NCBI RefSeq assembly: GCF_013403245.1
Contig: NZ_JACBNQ010000004.1
Span: 124,001-188,000, forward strand
Length of the DNA: 64,000 bases
Source of the DNA: Sedimentibacter hydroxybenzoicus DSM 7310
GTDB taxonomy: Bacteria > Bacillota > Clostridia > Tissierellales > Sedimentibacteraceae
Direction: 5' to 3'
Below, piece by piece: positions 26,014-34,934 of this stretch. How positions within the stretch are numbered: the first letter of the stretch is position 1; each line of letters starts with the position of its first letter. The notes below the pieces were generated by a model that worked only from the letters and a program-made list of their open reading frames with translations, searched no databases and was not told the DNA's origin. The translations under genes were made by a program, and so were the position numbers.

Positions 26014-26574
26014 GTGAGTACAATCTTGCAATTTCCCAATCGGGAAGAATTTAGAAAGTGGCTGTCAGCGAATTGCCTATCCAGCGACGGTATTTGGCTG
26101 CTATTTGGCAAGGCAGGCGGCCCGGAAACAATAACCGCAAGCGAAGCGCTTGAAGAAGCACTTTGCTTCGGATGGATTGACGGACAAATGAAAAGCATTG
26201 ACAACAAGACTTATAAAAAATATTTTTCTTTACGCAGAAATAACAGTAAGTGGTCAGAGAAAAACAAGGGATTGGTAAAGCTGTTGGATCAGCAAGGAAT
26301 CATGACGGATAACGGCAGGCAAAAAATTGAAGAAGCCAAGAAAAATGGACAGTGGAACATTGTAAAACCAGCTGAAATTACGGAAGAACAGATTGCGTTG
26401 ATAACATTCATGTTAAAAGACTTTGACGCTGCCTACTCCAATTTTATGTCGATGTCTCCATCTGTCCAGAAAACTTATACACGGGCATATTTTGATGCGA
26501 AGACAGACGCAGGGCGTGCCAAGCGCTTTTCCTGGATGGTAGAAAGACTCAATAAAAATTTAAAGCCAATGTAG
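26014..26574 (+). CDS. YdeI/OmpD-associated family protein
   Basis: This 186-residue soluble protein belongs to the YdeI (OmdA) family: FPNREEFRKWLSANCLSSDG at the start, ALEEALCFGWIDGQMKSID (about 50-68) with the family's CFGWIDG signature, and a Lys/Glu-rich C-terminal helix ending in RLNKNLKPM. Members have been linked to peptide or bacteriocin tolerance, but no reaction is established. The GTG at 26014 follows AGGAGG with good spacing, making it better than the ATG at 25993. It stands alone. Confidence 0.8.
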   Translation: MSTILQFPNREEFRKWLSANCLSSDGIWLLFGKAGGPETITASEALEEALCFGWIDGQMKSIDNKTYKKYFSLRRNNSKWSEKNKGLVKLLDQQGIMTDNGRQKIEEAKKNGQWNIVKPAEITEEQIALITFMLKDFDAAYSNFMSMSPSVQKTYTRAYFDAKTDAGRAKRFSWMVERLNKNLKPM

Positions 26575-26705
26575 CGCCTTTATATTTTTATTTGACAATG
26601 AGTTTTGGTGCAAGTTTTTACTACGAAGTCCAAGCACTCTCTGCGAGCCATGACAATTTGGATTTCTTCCCTGTTCCACTATCCCGGGAGGAATCAGATA
26701 AAATC

Positions 26706-26774
26706 ATTATCGGCAAAAAAACAAGAAAAATTACTTTTATTTAAGTTGATATTTTGCCGATAATTTGGTATACT
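26706..26774 (+). promoter_or_regulatory. Fic promoter with overlapping 13-bp inverted-repeat operator
   Basis: TTGATA (26746-26751) and TATACT (26769-26774) are 17 bases apart. ATTATCGGCAAAA (26706-26718) is the exact inverse of TTTTGCCGATAAT (26752-26764); the second arm fills the -35/-10 spacer. A regulator bound there should block transcription. The Fic protein itself begins with an HTH. Confidence 0.75.
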
Positions 26775-26803
26775 ATATTCATATACCAAGGGGAGGAAAG
26801 CCA

Positions 26804-27700
26804 ATGAGATATATTTCAGTTTCTGAGGCAGCGAATCGTTGGGGAGTGTCACAGCGCAGTGTACGTGGTTATTGTGCCGATGGAAAAATCCCCGGTGCAT
26901 TCTTATCAGGAAAGACATGGAATATTCCTGAAACTGCTAAAAAACCGGAGAGAGTAAATAAACGCTCAAATGTGCCTGCCACATTGTGTGAATTTTTAAG
27001 AGCAGAAAAAGCTTCTAAAATACCGGGAGGAATTTATCATAAAGTTCAAATTGAATTCACTTATAATTCTAACCGCATTGAGGGAAGTAAATTAACGCAT
27101 GATCAGACACGGTATATTTTTGAAACAAATACTATCGGTTTTGATGAAGGTGCCGTGAATGTGGATGATATCGTAGAAACAGTAAATCATTTTAAGTGCA
27201 TTGATATGGTGATTGATAGTGCAGGGCATGTTTTGAACGAAACATTTATAAAACAGTTACACGCTGTTTTGAAAAGCGGCACATCCGACAGTCGAAAAGA
27301 TTGGTTCGTGGTAGGTGATTATAAAAAGCTTCCAAATGAAGTGGGAGGACAGGAAACTACATTACCGGAGGGAGTTTCGATAAGTATAAAAGAACTCTTA
27401 AGCAAGTACAACACAAAAAAAGAAAAAACCTTGGAGGAGATTATTGATTTTCATTACCACTTTGAATCTATTCACCCCTTTCAAGACGGTAATGGTCGTG
27501 TGGGCAGGCTTATTGCATTTAAAGAGTGCTTAAAAAACAATATCGTTCCCTTTATTATTGATGATAATCTCAAAATGTTCTATTATCGAGGTCTGAGAGA
27601 ATGGAAAAATGAAAGAGGATATCTTCTTGATACCTGCCTTAGTGCACAGGATAAATTTAAAAAGTATCTGGATTATTTTAAAATCCCCTATGAAGATTAG
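26804..27700 (+). CDS. Fic family protein with N-terminal MerR-like HTH
   Basis: This 298-residue protein has an N-terminal helix-turn-helix of excisionase/MerR type (RYISVSEAANRWGVSQRSVR) and a Fic domain with the complete active motif HPFQDGNGRVGR (His223). Fic enzymes transfer AMP or related groups from nucleotides to target proteins. An inhibitory motif SNRIEG (residues 89-94, fitting S/TxxxE/G) lies before the core, so this is a class II self-inhibited Fic. The start at 26804 follows GGGGAGG. The promoter contains a 13-bp inverted repeat, and self-repression through the HTH is a reasonable inference. A single-gene toxin-antitoxin-like or stress switch is possible; the target is unknown. 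Confidence 0.9.
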   Translation: MRYISVSEAANRWGVSQRSVRGYCADGKIPGAFLSGKTWNIPETAKKPERVNKRSNVPATLCEFLRAEKASKIPGGIYHKVQIEFTYNSNRIEGSKLTHDQTRYIFETNTIGFDEGAVNVDDIVETVNHFKCIDMVIDSAGHVLNETFIKQLHAVLKSGTSDSRKDWFVVGDYKKLPNEVGGQETTLPEGVSISIKELLSKYNTKKEKTLEEIIDFHYHFESIHPFQDGNGRVGRLIAFKECLKNNIVPFIIDDNLKMFYYRGLREWKNERGYLLDTCLSAQDKFKKYLDYFKIPYED

Positions 27701-28081
27701 TTTACAGACGAAATAACTCCCAGAGCAATGGGATGCTACGATGAGATATTTAGTTTTGAAATTGAAAGTAAAAAACACATTTTGAGTTTATATATTACAC
27801 CGTAATTCAGCCGGTCAGTTTGTTTTCAAGTTTATCAAATGGAATAAGCATTTATTTTTATACTATTACGAAAAGGAGTGCACTGACACTATCAAAACAT
27901 TTCATCCAATTTTGCAGGAACTGAAAAGGGATATGGATGTGGCAGAAAAAGAGAAATAGGTCATTGTGATGGCGGTTGCCGTGGACTTCCCATATCGTTA
28001 GATGATTCTGTTTTAGATATATGAGATGACATTAAAATATGGTTTGATCAAGAATTGTCATGCTTGCAAAAGAAATAAACA
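27701..28081 (+). other. Gap with unrecognised coding scraps
   Basis: Two short coding-like pieces are visible: FTDEITPRAMGCYDEIFSFE onward (27702-27805), and HLFLYYYEKECTDTIKTFHP with ILQELKRDMDVAEKEK (about 27850-27959). Neither has a start or a recognised family. They look like remains of deleted genes. Confidence 0.3.
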
Positions 28082-28162
28082 ATTAAAAAGGGTATTTTTG
28101 GATGATGAATTAGAGGAAGATTCAGTATGTGCAATTTTTGCACATACTGCTAGTGAGATATA
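28082..28162 (+). pseudogene. rhuM internal fragment
   Basis: The frame reads LKRVFLDDELEEDSVCAIFA then HTASE, matching the KKVFEDDELEENSV...TASDG block of rhuM at 15898-16983. It ends in a stop just before the helicase start. Confidence 0.7.
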
Positions 28163-28166
28163 GCAA

Positions 28167-30507
28167 ATGAATACAAAAAAACATATGATTATTATTAAAG
28201 GCGAAATAAAAACTAAAAACATATCCTCTTGCAGATATAACCCAAACTCTAAAAAATGGGATGTAATTTTCATTGGCTCCGGGAAAGTGTTCAGCTATGC
28301 CTACTTAAGTGTAGAATGGTTAAAAGATCCTGAAGTATTAAATCCGAATTCATATCGCATAAGCAGAGAGGGAAAAGAATTTTTTGATGTGCAGGCAATT
28401 TGCGTTTTTCGTGGAAAAGGAACGGAATACTGGCATATTTGTTTTGGTAACGGCAGTGAAAGAGATTACAGGAGAGATGAACTAAACATCAGCAAGTCAT
28501 GTCTCATAGATGATAAGTCAAAAAATGTATTTGAATACTTAAAACAGATTTCCCGGTTAAATAATTTAAGGAATAAGGACACAGATGAAAAAATATTAGA
28601 AAAGCGATATGAAAAAATACTGCATGTTGAAAAAACATCTTTGGCTAAATACTTAAATCCTGCAAAGAAAGATAGTATAATGGAAAAAGAGACAATCCCT
28701 ATATTTCCCTTTGGGTGCAACAAGAGTCAGTACAAAGCTGTAAAAAATGCATTGGAGAATCAAGTAAGTGTTATTCAGGGACCTCCGGGAACCGGAAAAA
28801 CACAAACGATTTTAAATATTATTTCCAATATTTTGCTTCAGAGAAAAACTGTACAAGTAGTTTCAAATAATAATGCTGCAATTGAAAATGTATATGAAAA
28901 GCTCTCGTCATCAAAATACAATTTAGGTTTTATAGTAGCATCTCTGGGTAATGTGGAGAATAAAAAAGAATTTATAAGAAGTCAGGAAAGAACATATCCA
29001 CAGTTTTCAGATTGGATGGTTCAGGATACAACGTTAAATTCTCTGGACGAGGTGAAAAGAAAATCAGGACAATTAAGTGTTGTTTTTGATAGACAGGAAA
29101 GATTAGCATGTCTTAAACAGGAACTGGCACAGTTGGAACTGGAACAAAAATACTTTGATGAATACTTAAATGAGACAAATTTTATGGAAAGATCCTCAAA
29201 GAGTATTAGCGGAGTATCCGGTAATATTAAGCACTACATTTTCGTCGAGAGCGAGCCTGAATAGTGATGTGGTGTATGACTATTTAATTATGGATGAAGC
29301 ATCACAGGTTGATATTGCAACAGGTGCATTATCTCTTTCATCTGCAAAAAACTCAGTTATAGTTGGAGATATCAAGCAATTACCTAATGTGGTTGAAGAA
29401 GAAATGAAGAAGCAGTCAGAAGCGATATTTAAGGATTTTAATATTAATAAAGGGTATCAATTTACCAATAGTTTTCTGCAGTCTGTTTTAGATATTATGC
29501 CTGATGTAAGACAAGTGTTATTACGGGAACATTATCGGTGTCATCCTAAAATAATTAATTTCTGTAATCAAAAGTTTTACAGGGGCGAGCTTATTATTAT
29601 GACAGATGATAATGGTGAGGAAAATGTGCTTGCTGCAATGAAGACAGTAAAGGGTAATCATGAGAGAGACCACTATAGTCAGAGGCAGATTGATGTAATA
29701 GTGAAAGAAATTTTACCAAGCTTACAAACAGAAATGAGTAAAATTAGTATAATTGCGCCATATAGAAATCAGGTGAAAGCTATAGACAAGCAGTTGGGAG
29801 AAATAGATGCTGCAACTGTCCATAAATTTCAAGGCAGAGAAAAGGATGTTATTATTATTTCAACGGTTGATGATGAAATTTCAGATTTTGCTGATGATCC
29901 GTATCTATTGAACGTAGCCGTTTCAAGAGCTAAGAAAAAATTGGTTGTGGTTGTGTCTGGGAATGAGCAATCTCCGGAAAAAAACATTAGTGATTTAATT
30001 GCCTATATCAAATATAATAATTTTGAGGTGCGCGATAGCAAAATATATTCTATATTTGATTATTTATATAAACAATATACGGCAGCGAGACAAAAGTATT
30101 TAAGTACACATAAGCAGATTTCAGAATATGATTCTGAAAATCTGATGTATGCACTTATTTCTGATATTTTAAGTGCAAATAATTATGCAAGCTTGGATGT
30201 AGTGTGTCATTTCCCTTTAAATATGCTAATACGTAATCCCGATTTATTAAATGACAGAGAATGTGAATATGCTATGAATCCGGCAACTCATTTAGATTTT
30301 CTTATTTATAACAGATTGAGCAAGCGACCTGTCCTGGCTGTAGAAGTAGATGGGTATGATTTTCATAAGGAAGGAACGGTTCAGGCTGAAAGAGATCAAT
30401 TAAAAGACCGTATATTAAATTTATATAATATCCCGATTTTGAGATTTAGTACTAACAGAAGCGGCGAGAAAGAAATAATAGAGTTGAAGTTAGAAGAATT
30501 GGTGTAG
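28167..30507 (+). pseudogene. Superfamily I helicase with C-terminal nuclease-like domain, broken by an out-of-frame deletion
   Basis: The first part (28167-29264) holds Walker A GPPGTGKTQT and later helicase motifs. The second (29170-30507) holds the DEAS box (YLIMDEASQVD), GDIKQLP, LREHYRCHP, HKFQGREKDVIIIS and NVAVSRAKK, then a C-terminal REase-like segment (HLDFLIYNRLSKRPVLAVEV) as in DUF559/DUF2726-type ends. The two reading frames overlap where YFDEYLNETNF meets LWKDPQRVLAEYPVILSTTF. Members of this family carry a long helical region at that point, so an internal deletion with loss of frame is inferred. Related helicases occur in phage-defence islands. The 5' end directly follows a rhuM scrap. 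Confidence 0.75.
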
Positions 30508-30584
30508 GGAAATCAATAGGAAGAGGATATTAGATTCAACAATAATTAGTATAGCTATTTATTAAAAAAGGTTGAGACTTGGAA

Positions 30585-30663
30585 AATAAGTAAAGATACC
30601 ATGCCGCCAAGGGGTATCAGGTCCAATGGTCATCAGAATCACAGCCATCCGCTTAAAGAATTG
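30585..30663 (+). pseudogene. Gene-3'-end scar, copy 4
   Basis: The frame reads KIPCRQGVSGPMVIRITAIR and soon stops. It matches the KGVS...VIRITA part of scar copy 2 at 17041 but lacks the VESV tail. It lies between the helicase pseudogene and the beta-lactamase-like pseudogene. Confidence 0.45.
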
Positions 30664-30725
30664 AATCGAAAGATAGGTTTGATTGGAAAGCAGGAGTTTT
30701 TATTAAATATAAGGGGGAAGTAGCT

Positions 30726-31804
30726 ATGGTGGATATTGGAAGCGAGAAATTTGAAAAAGTTTTCAATAAATTTACAAACTCAAAGAAAATCAATGAAGGG
30801 ATTTTACTGATAGAAAGCAAAAATGGAGAGTTCTCACTTTCCAAAGGATATGGTGGCAAGGGATTAAATTCACCATTTCTTATGGCAAGTATCACGAAGC
30901 TATTTACTACTACTTGTATTTTAATATTATTGGAACAGAGGAAATTATCCTTAAATGATAAAATATCTGAGTATTTTGATGAAAATATTATAAAAGGAAT
31001 TCATATTTATAATGGTAAGGATTATTCTTTGGAATTAACAATATCTGACTTACTGTTTCAGACAAGCGGACTGCCAGATGTGTATTTAGAAGGAAAAGAC
31101 AGTGTGAGGAATCGAGTTATTTTAGAGGATTTTATATCACTTTTATTGATATGCTAGATATGGTTAAGAATTTAAAACCTCGATTTGCACCAAGAAAGGA
31201 AAGAAAAGCTTATTATGCAGATATTAATTTTGATTTACTAGGTAAATTAATAGAAAATGTAAGTAGCTTCAAACTATCCGAAGCATATAAAAAATATATT
31301 TTTGACCCCCTTGAGCTATCCCATACATATCTTCCGGAAAATGAAAATGATCTGATACCTCAAATCTATTATATGAATCAAATCATTTACCGTCCTAAGC
31401 TTGTGATTAGCTGTGGTGCAAGTGGGGGATGTATTACTAATGCTCATGAATTAATGATATTTATAAAAGCGTTCTTTGGAGGAAAATTATTTAATAAAAA
31501 TATATTTAATAGCTTATCAACCTATAATAAACTGCAGATTTCTATGGGACCGATTTATTATGGAGGAGGATATATGCAAATCCCTTTAAATGGAGTTATC
31601 AGTCTTTTTAAATATAGAAGTACGAGATCTACACTAATTCCTTTTGTTGATCTGAATTTTGGAGAACTTAAAAATAAATCTGTAATTAAAGAAATTATCA
31701 TTGGACCAAAATGCTGTGTAGATGAAGAAGAAATAAAATTTATTTTCAGTAATTATGGGTATAGTACTCCAATTATAAAAAATTCGATGTCGACATATTG
31801 CTAA
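30726..31804 (+). pseudogene. Serine beta-lactamase-like gene, frameshifted and fused to a DUF2971 tail
   Basis: The frame starting at 30726 (ribosome site AAGGGGGAAG) encodes the first half of a class C-type beta-lactamase/DD-peptidase, with the SxxK motif in FLMASITKLF. It runs into a stop at 31157. The family continues in another frame from 31151 with YADINFDLLGKLI in the YxN region and HTYLPENENDL. After about 31615 the sequence no longer fits a beta-lactamase (no HSG box) and instead reads STLIPFVDLNFGEL and IKEIIIGPKCCVDEEEIKFI, typical of the DUF2971 C-terminus. The locus thus carries both a frameshift and an in-frame chimera. Confidence 0.7.
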
Positions 31805-31981
31805 TACTGTTTCACTCAAAACAGTAAGGACCCTTCAATGTTTGGGATACTTGTGGTAAAAAGGAAATATACCTGTTAAAGCGGTTATTGAAGAATTAAA
31901 GGTTTATTTTTTAATGTTAATGACGATATATAATCAATGATATTTTAATTTTATTATATGAAAGAGAAAGGCGGGATTTTT

Positions 31982-32398
31982 ATGTTTTGGAAGGACAAGT
32001 ATGAAGTAGGAGTGGAATTAATAGATAATCAACACAAAGAGTTATTCAATCGTGTGGAAGATTTTCTGAAAGTTATTCGTTCTACTACATTAGGAGAGAA
32101 AAAGGCTCAAAAGGTTAATGAAACATTGGAATTTATGAAGGCATATGTGGTAGAGCATTTTAGGGATGAAGAAGAATATCAGCTGAAAATAGGCTATCCT
32201 GATTATGAAAAGCACAAACAAATCCATGACAATATGGTAAGCTTTGTATTGGAGGTTTCGGAGGAATACGAAAAAAGCGGCTATAACGATGCTTTAATAC
32301 AAAAATTTGCAGGAAGACTATTAACATGGCTTATTAACCATGTAGCTGCAGAAGATCAAAAAATTGCAGACTATGCTGCTAAGAGGGAGGGAATATAA
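31982..32398 (+). CDS. Bacteriohemerythrin
   Basis: This oxygen-binding di-iron four-helix protein of 138 aa carries the family's His/Glu/Asp ligands: DNQHKELFNRV (helix 1), VVEHFRDEEEY (helix 2), YEKHKQIHDNM (helix 3) and LINHVAAEDQKIADY (helix 4). In anaerobes it is thought to store, scavenge or sense oxygen. The ATG at 31982 follows AAAGGCGGG; the ATG at 31958 lacks a site. Its stop overlaps the start of the cheX-like gene (TAATG), so both are translated together. This suggests that oxygen binding is tied to a chemotaxis-type output. Confidence 0.9.
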   Translation: MFWKDKYEVGVELIDNQHKELFNRVEDFLKVIRSTTLGEKKAQKVNETLEFMKAYVVEHFRDEEEYQLKIGYPDYEKHKQIHDNMVSFVLEVSEEYEKSGYNDALIQKFAGRLLTWLINHVAAEDQKIADYAAKREGI

Positions 32399-32847
32399 TG
32401 ATAGAAAATATCCAAAATCCTTTTTTCGAAGCAACAAAAAATGTATTTAACCTTATGCTGGATCTTCAGGATGTTTCAGAAACATCGGCAGAAAATTTCG
32501 ACCATAATAAGTGTTTAAATATTTGCATAGGAGTAACCGGTGACTTAACAGGTAAGGTTGTATATAAGTTTGATGACAAAACATCTCTCAACGTGGTGAA
32601 TATTATCAGTGGAATGGAAATAGACAGTATAGATGATTTTGTTACATCGGCTATTTCAGAAATTGCAAATATAATAAGCGGAAATGTTTTTAGCATGCTG
32701 GCAGAAACTAATATTATTTGTGACATACTTCCTCCATATGTGGCAACTGCTGAGGATGACAAAGAATACCACGTAGATAAGGATATTTGTATAGTTACAT
32801 CTGTAGGAAATGTTTGTTTAAGTATAAAGCTGGATAAAAGCAAGTAA
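32398..32847 (+). CDS. cheX: CheX-family phosphatase-like protein
   Basis: This 149-residue protein has the CheX/CheC phosphatase signature: an active-site helix SAISEIANIISGN (E..N, about 82-94) within an alpha/beta fold starting FFEATKNVFNLML. CheX removes phosphate from CheY. No other chemotaxis gene is present nearby. Overlap with the bacteriohemerythrin gene suggests a two-gene module for oxygen-linked signalling. It is followed by a terminator at 32867-32893. Confidence 0.85.
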   Translation: MIENIQNPFFEATKNVFNLMLDLQDVSETSAENFDHNKCLNICIGVTGDLTGKVVYKFDDKTSLNVVNIISGMEIDSIDDFVTSAISEIANIISGNVFSMLAETNIICDILPPYVATAEDDKEYHVDKDICIVTSVGNVCLSIKLDKSK

Positions 32848-32866
32848 ATAACAACAAATTAATGTG

Positions 32867-32893
32867 ACGGTTCTTAATAAGGATCGTTTTTTA
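32867..32893 (+). terminator. Rho-independent terminator after cheX
   Basis: ACGGTTCTT pairs with AAGGATCGT (two wobbles), followed by TTTTTT. Confidence 0.7.
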
Positions 32894-32920
32894 ATTATAT
32901 ACGCCCAAAACACTACGTGC

Positions 32921-33040
32921 TATGCTGCATTTAGAACTGGTTTCTCCGACCAGAGTCATTTCACTAACTTCTTTACTGCCTTTATTGGTATTTCGCCGGG
33001 TGCATATAGGGATATAGTTATATCCAGAACTAATTGTTGA
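32921..33040 (+). pseudogene. AraC-family regulator C-terminal fragment
   Basis: Forty codons read YAAFRTGFSDQSHFTNFFTA and FIGISPGAYRDIV, the second recognition helix and end of an AraC-type HTH (GFxDQSHFxxxF...P..YR). Everything upstream is missing. A short frame at 33066-33140 (MLEEGLRRIVAAINDL) may be another scrap. Confidence 0.8.
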
Positions 33041-33173
33041 GAATGTACAGAATCAGAGTACAATAATGTTGGAAGAAGGTCTGCGTAGAATTGTTGCGGC
33101 AATCAATGACTTAACGGAGGTAAAAGAGGTACGGGGGTAAAAGATATTATAACAAAAAAAGGAGAGAATCAAA

Positions 33174-33587
33174 GTGAAGAAAAAAATATCATTAATTCAT
33201 TCTAAAAATTTAGCTACGGTAGACTATGCTTATGCCGGACGTATACCCTCCGGAATGGACTTATTATTTTTGGCGGGGGCATGTCCCATTGATAAAAGCG
33301 GAGAAGTACCCAGTTTGAGTGATTATGAGCTTCAGGCAAAACTTTGTGTAGAGAATTTGAAGGAAGCACTGAAGGACTGTGGGGCTGCCTTGGAAGACGT
33401 AGTATATACCAGAGTTCTTGTGGCATCTCACGATCAGTCAGATTTGGTAACTGCATGGGAAACAATAAGAAAAGAGTTTGGTAATCATGATGTTCCAAGT
33501 ACCTTGTCCGGAGTTACAGTATTAGGATATACAAATCAATTGGTGGAAATTGAAGCAGTAGCAGCAGTAGATAATAATACAAAATGA
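33174..33587 (+). CDS. RidA family (YjgF/YER057c/UK114) protein
   Basis: This small trimeric protein (137 aa) of the RidA group hydrolyses reactive enamines and imines made by PLP enzymes. Features are the central LFLAGACPIDKSGEVPSLSD, ENLKEALKDCGAALEDVVYT (about 62-82), ending LVEIEAVAAV. The usual catalytic Arg, in a pattern like VxRxxVx, falls in VVYTRVLV (about 79-86). It has a GTG start with AAAGGAGAG upstream. It appears to be a single gene. Confidence 0.85.
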   Translation: MKKKISLIHSKNLATVDYAYAGRIPSGMDLLFLAGACPIDKSGEVPSLSDYELQAKLCVENLKEALKDCGAALEDVVYTRVLVASHDQSDLVTAWETIRKEFGNHDVPSTLSGVTVLGYTNQLVEIEAVAAVDNNTK

Positions 33588-33753
33588 TTGAAGTATAAAG
33601 TTGAACTAATTCGATGCGTCCTAAGCAAAATATCTTGTTTCTCGACTGTTATTTGTTATAATATATTTTGCTTTAACAGCATTTCTGTAGGTTTGTAATG
33701 CTGTTTATTACATCTTGAGAAGAAGTTATGTTAACAATAAAAGGAACAAACCT

Positions 33754-34199
33754 ATGGAATGCATGAAGGAAGGATTAAAATTATTAATAAGTCGCTCAGA
33801 CATAGAACAAAATGAGTTTGAGAAGTATAACAATATGCTTGTTCTAGGCAGAATCCGTTTAATCTCTTTAGCTAATATTTTTTTGTCAATTTTTTGGGTG
33901 TATATGGATTGGACAATTATAAATAATGGTGCAGATCACATATACAGTGTAACACTTGTTAGTATGCATACGGTTAGTGTAGTCGTTTCAGCTATATGTA
34001 TTTTTGTACATTCTTTTTGGGGCAGCTTCTTCTATCAACAGTAATATACAAGAAGAGTTTCCTTATAATATTATGGCAAGCCACGGATTATTTTATTTCT
34101 GCACCGGCATGGATATAGATTTAGGGCACATTAATTGAAAAGGCAGATAAAATGATGTATGAAGAAAAGCAAAGGCTAAAGAAAGAATATCAAACCTAG
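33754..34199 (+). pseudogene. GGDEF diguanylate cyclase, internally deleted
   Basis: An intact N-terminus with at least two membrane segments (LVLGRIRLISLANIFLSIFW and LVSMHTVSVVVSAICIFV) runs to a stop at 34044. After a break, short stretches (LFYFCTGMDIDLG; LIEKADKMMYEEKQRLKKEY, 34131-34199) match the last part of a GGDEF domain. The catalytic GG(D/E)EF segment is missing. It is a dead cyclase, unlike the two intact ones at 39924 and 42037. Confidence 0.65.
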
Positions 34200-34313
34200 C
34201 ACTCACCAGCTTCAGGCGGTATTTTTTGAATATTTTGCAGAAAATAAATTAGTTATTATATGCCCAAATTGGGGTATATTAAAGTTTAACTTAAGTTAAA
34301 GGAGGATTTATCT

Positions 34314-34409
34314 ATGAACAAGTTTGTTTTCAATGATTATTTTCATGAGCCCAAGGGAAAAATCGCCAAGCGCATGATTTTCAAAAGTGATAATGTAATT
34401 GCAATTTGA
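34314..34409 (+). pseudogene. Cupin-domain gene, N-terminal fragment (31 codons)
   Basis: MNKFVFNDYFHEPKGKIAKR followed by MIFKSDNVIAI resembles the start of small cupin proteins. The metal-binding barrel is absent because of an early stop. The ribosome site AAAGGAGG is intact, and a terminator follows at once. Confidence 0.5.
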
Positions 34410-34415
34410 AAAGCA

Positions 34416-34465
34416 GATAAAGCTAACCTTCAGTACGCTGAGGATTTTAGCTTTATCTTTTATCT
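34416..34465 (+). terminator. Rho-independent terminator
   Basis: GATAAAGCTAA (34416-34426) pairs perfectly with TTAGCTTTATC (34447-34457), then a T-rich tail. Confidence 0.8.
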
Positions 34466-34553
34466 TTATAAAATTAGGTGTCGAAAAATAAAAGTTGTCA
34501 TGCTATAATTAATACAGCTAATTTGTAAAAAGAAAGGAATATATAAAGGTTCT

Positions 34554-34862
34554 ATGAAGCGAGTTTTAGAAGAAGATTTAATTTATGAAATTCTTTCTGT
34601 TGTAGAGGAAATTCCGGAGGGTTGTGTCTCTACATATGGACAAATTGCAAAGTTAATCGGCAGAGATAAAAACGCAAGACTTGTTGGAAAAGTCCTCAGC
34701 AAGGCAGAGTATTATGGAGAATATCCCTGCCATAGAGTAGTTAATCACGCCGGCAGACTGGCACCGGGATGGATTGAACAAGGTGACTTGCTTCGCAATG
34801 AGGGCATTACGCTGAAAGACGAAACACATGTTGATTTAAAGAAGTATCAATGGGAATGCTGA
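34554..34862 (+). CDS. MGMT-family DNA repair protein (short form)
   Basis: This is the 102-residue C-terminal domain of an O6-alkylguanine-DNA alkyltransferase, with IPEGCVSTYGQIAKLIGRDK and the active-site pattern YPCHRVVN, Cys59 retained. Alkyltransferase-like proteins of this length usually have Trp in place of Cys; here Cys is kept, so it could still accept alkyl groups despite lacking the N-terminal domain. A full-length homologue lies at 57495-57956. The start follows AAAGGAATATATAAAGG. Confidence 0.8.
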   Translation: MKRVLEEDLIYEILSVVEEIPEGCVSTYGQIAKLIGRDKNARLVGKVLSKAEYYGEYPCHRVVNHAGRLAPGWIEQGDLLRNEGITLKDETHVDLKKYQWEC

Positions 34863-34934
34863 CAGTAAACTTACAGAGAGTTATTGCTGCTGGTTTTCTG
34901 AATGCACTTGAATAATTATAAAGGAGACAAAATT

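Noticed and set aside
33069-33140. Short frame MLEEGLRRIVAAINDL... before ridA
   Set aside because: Only 24 codons, no ribosome site and no recognised family; at most a gene scrap.
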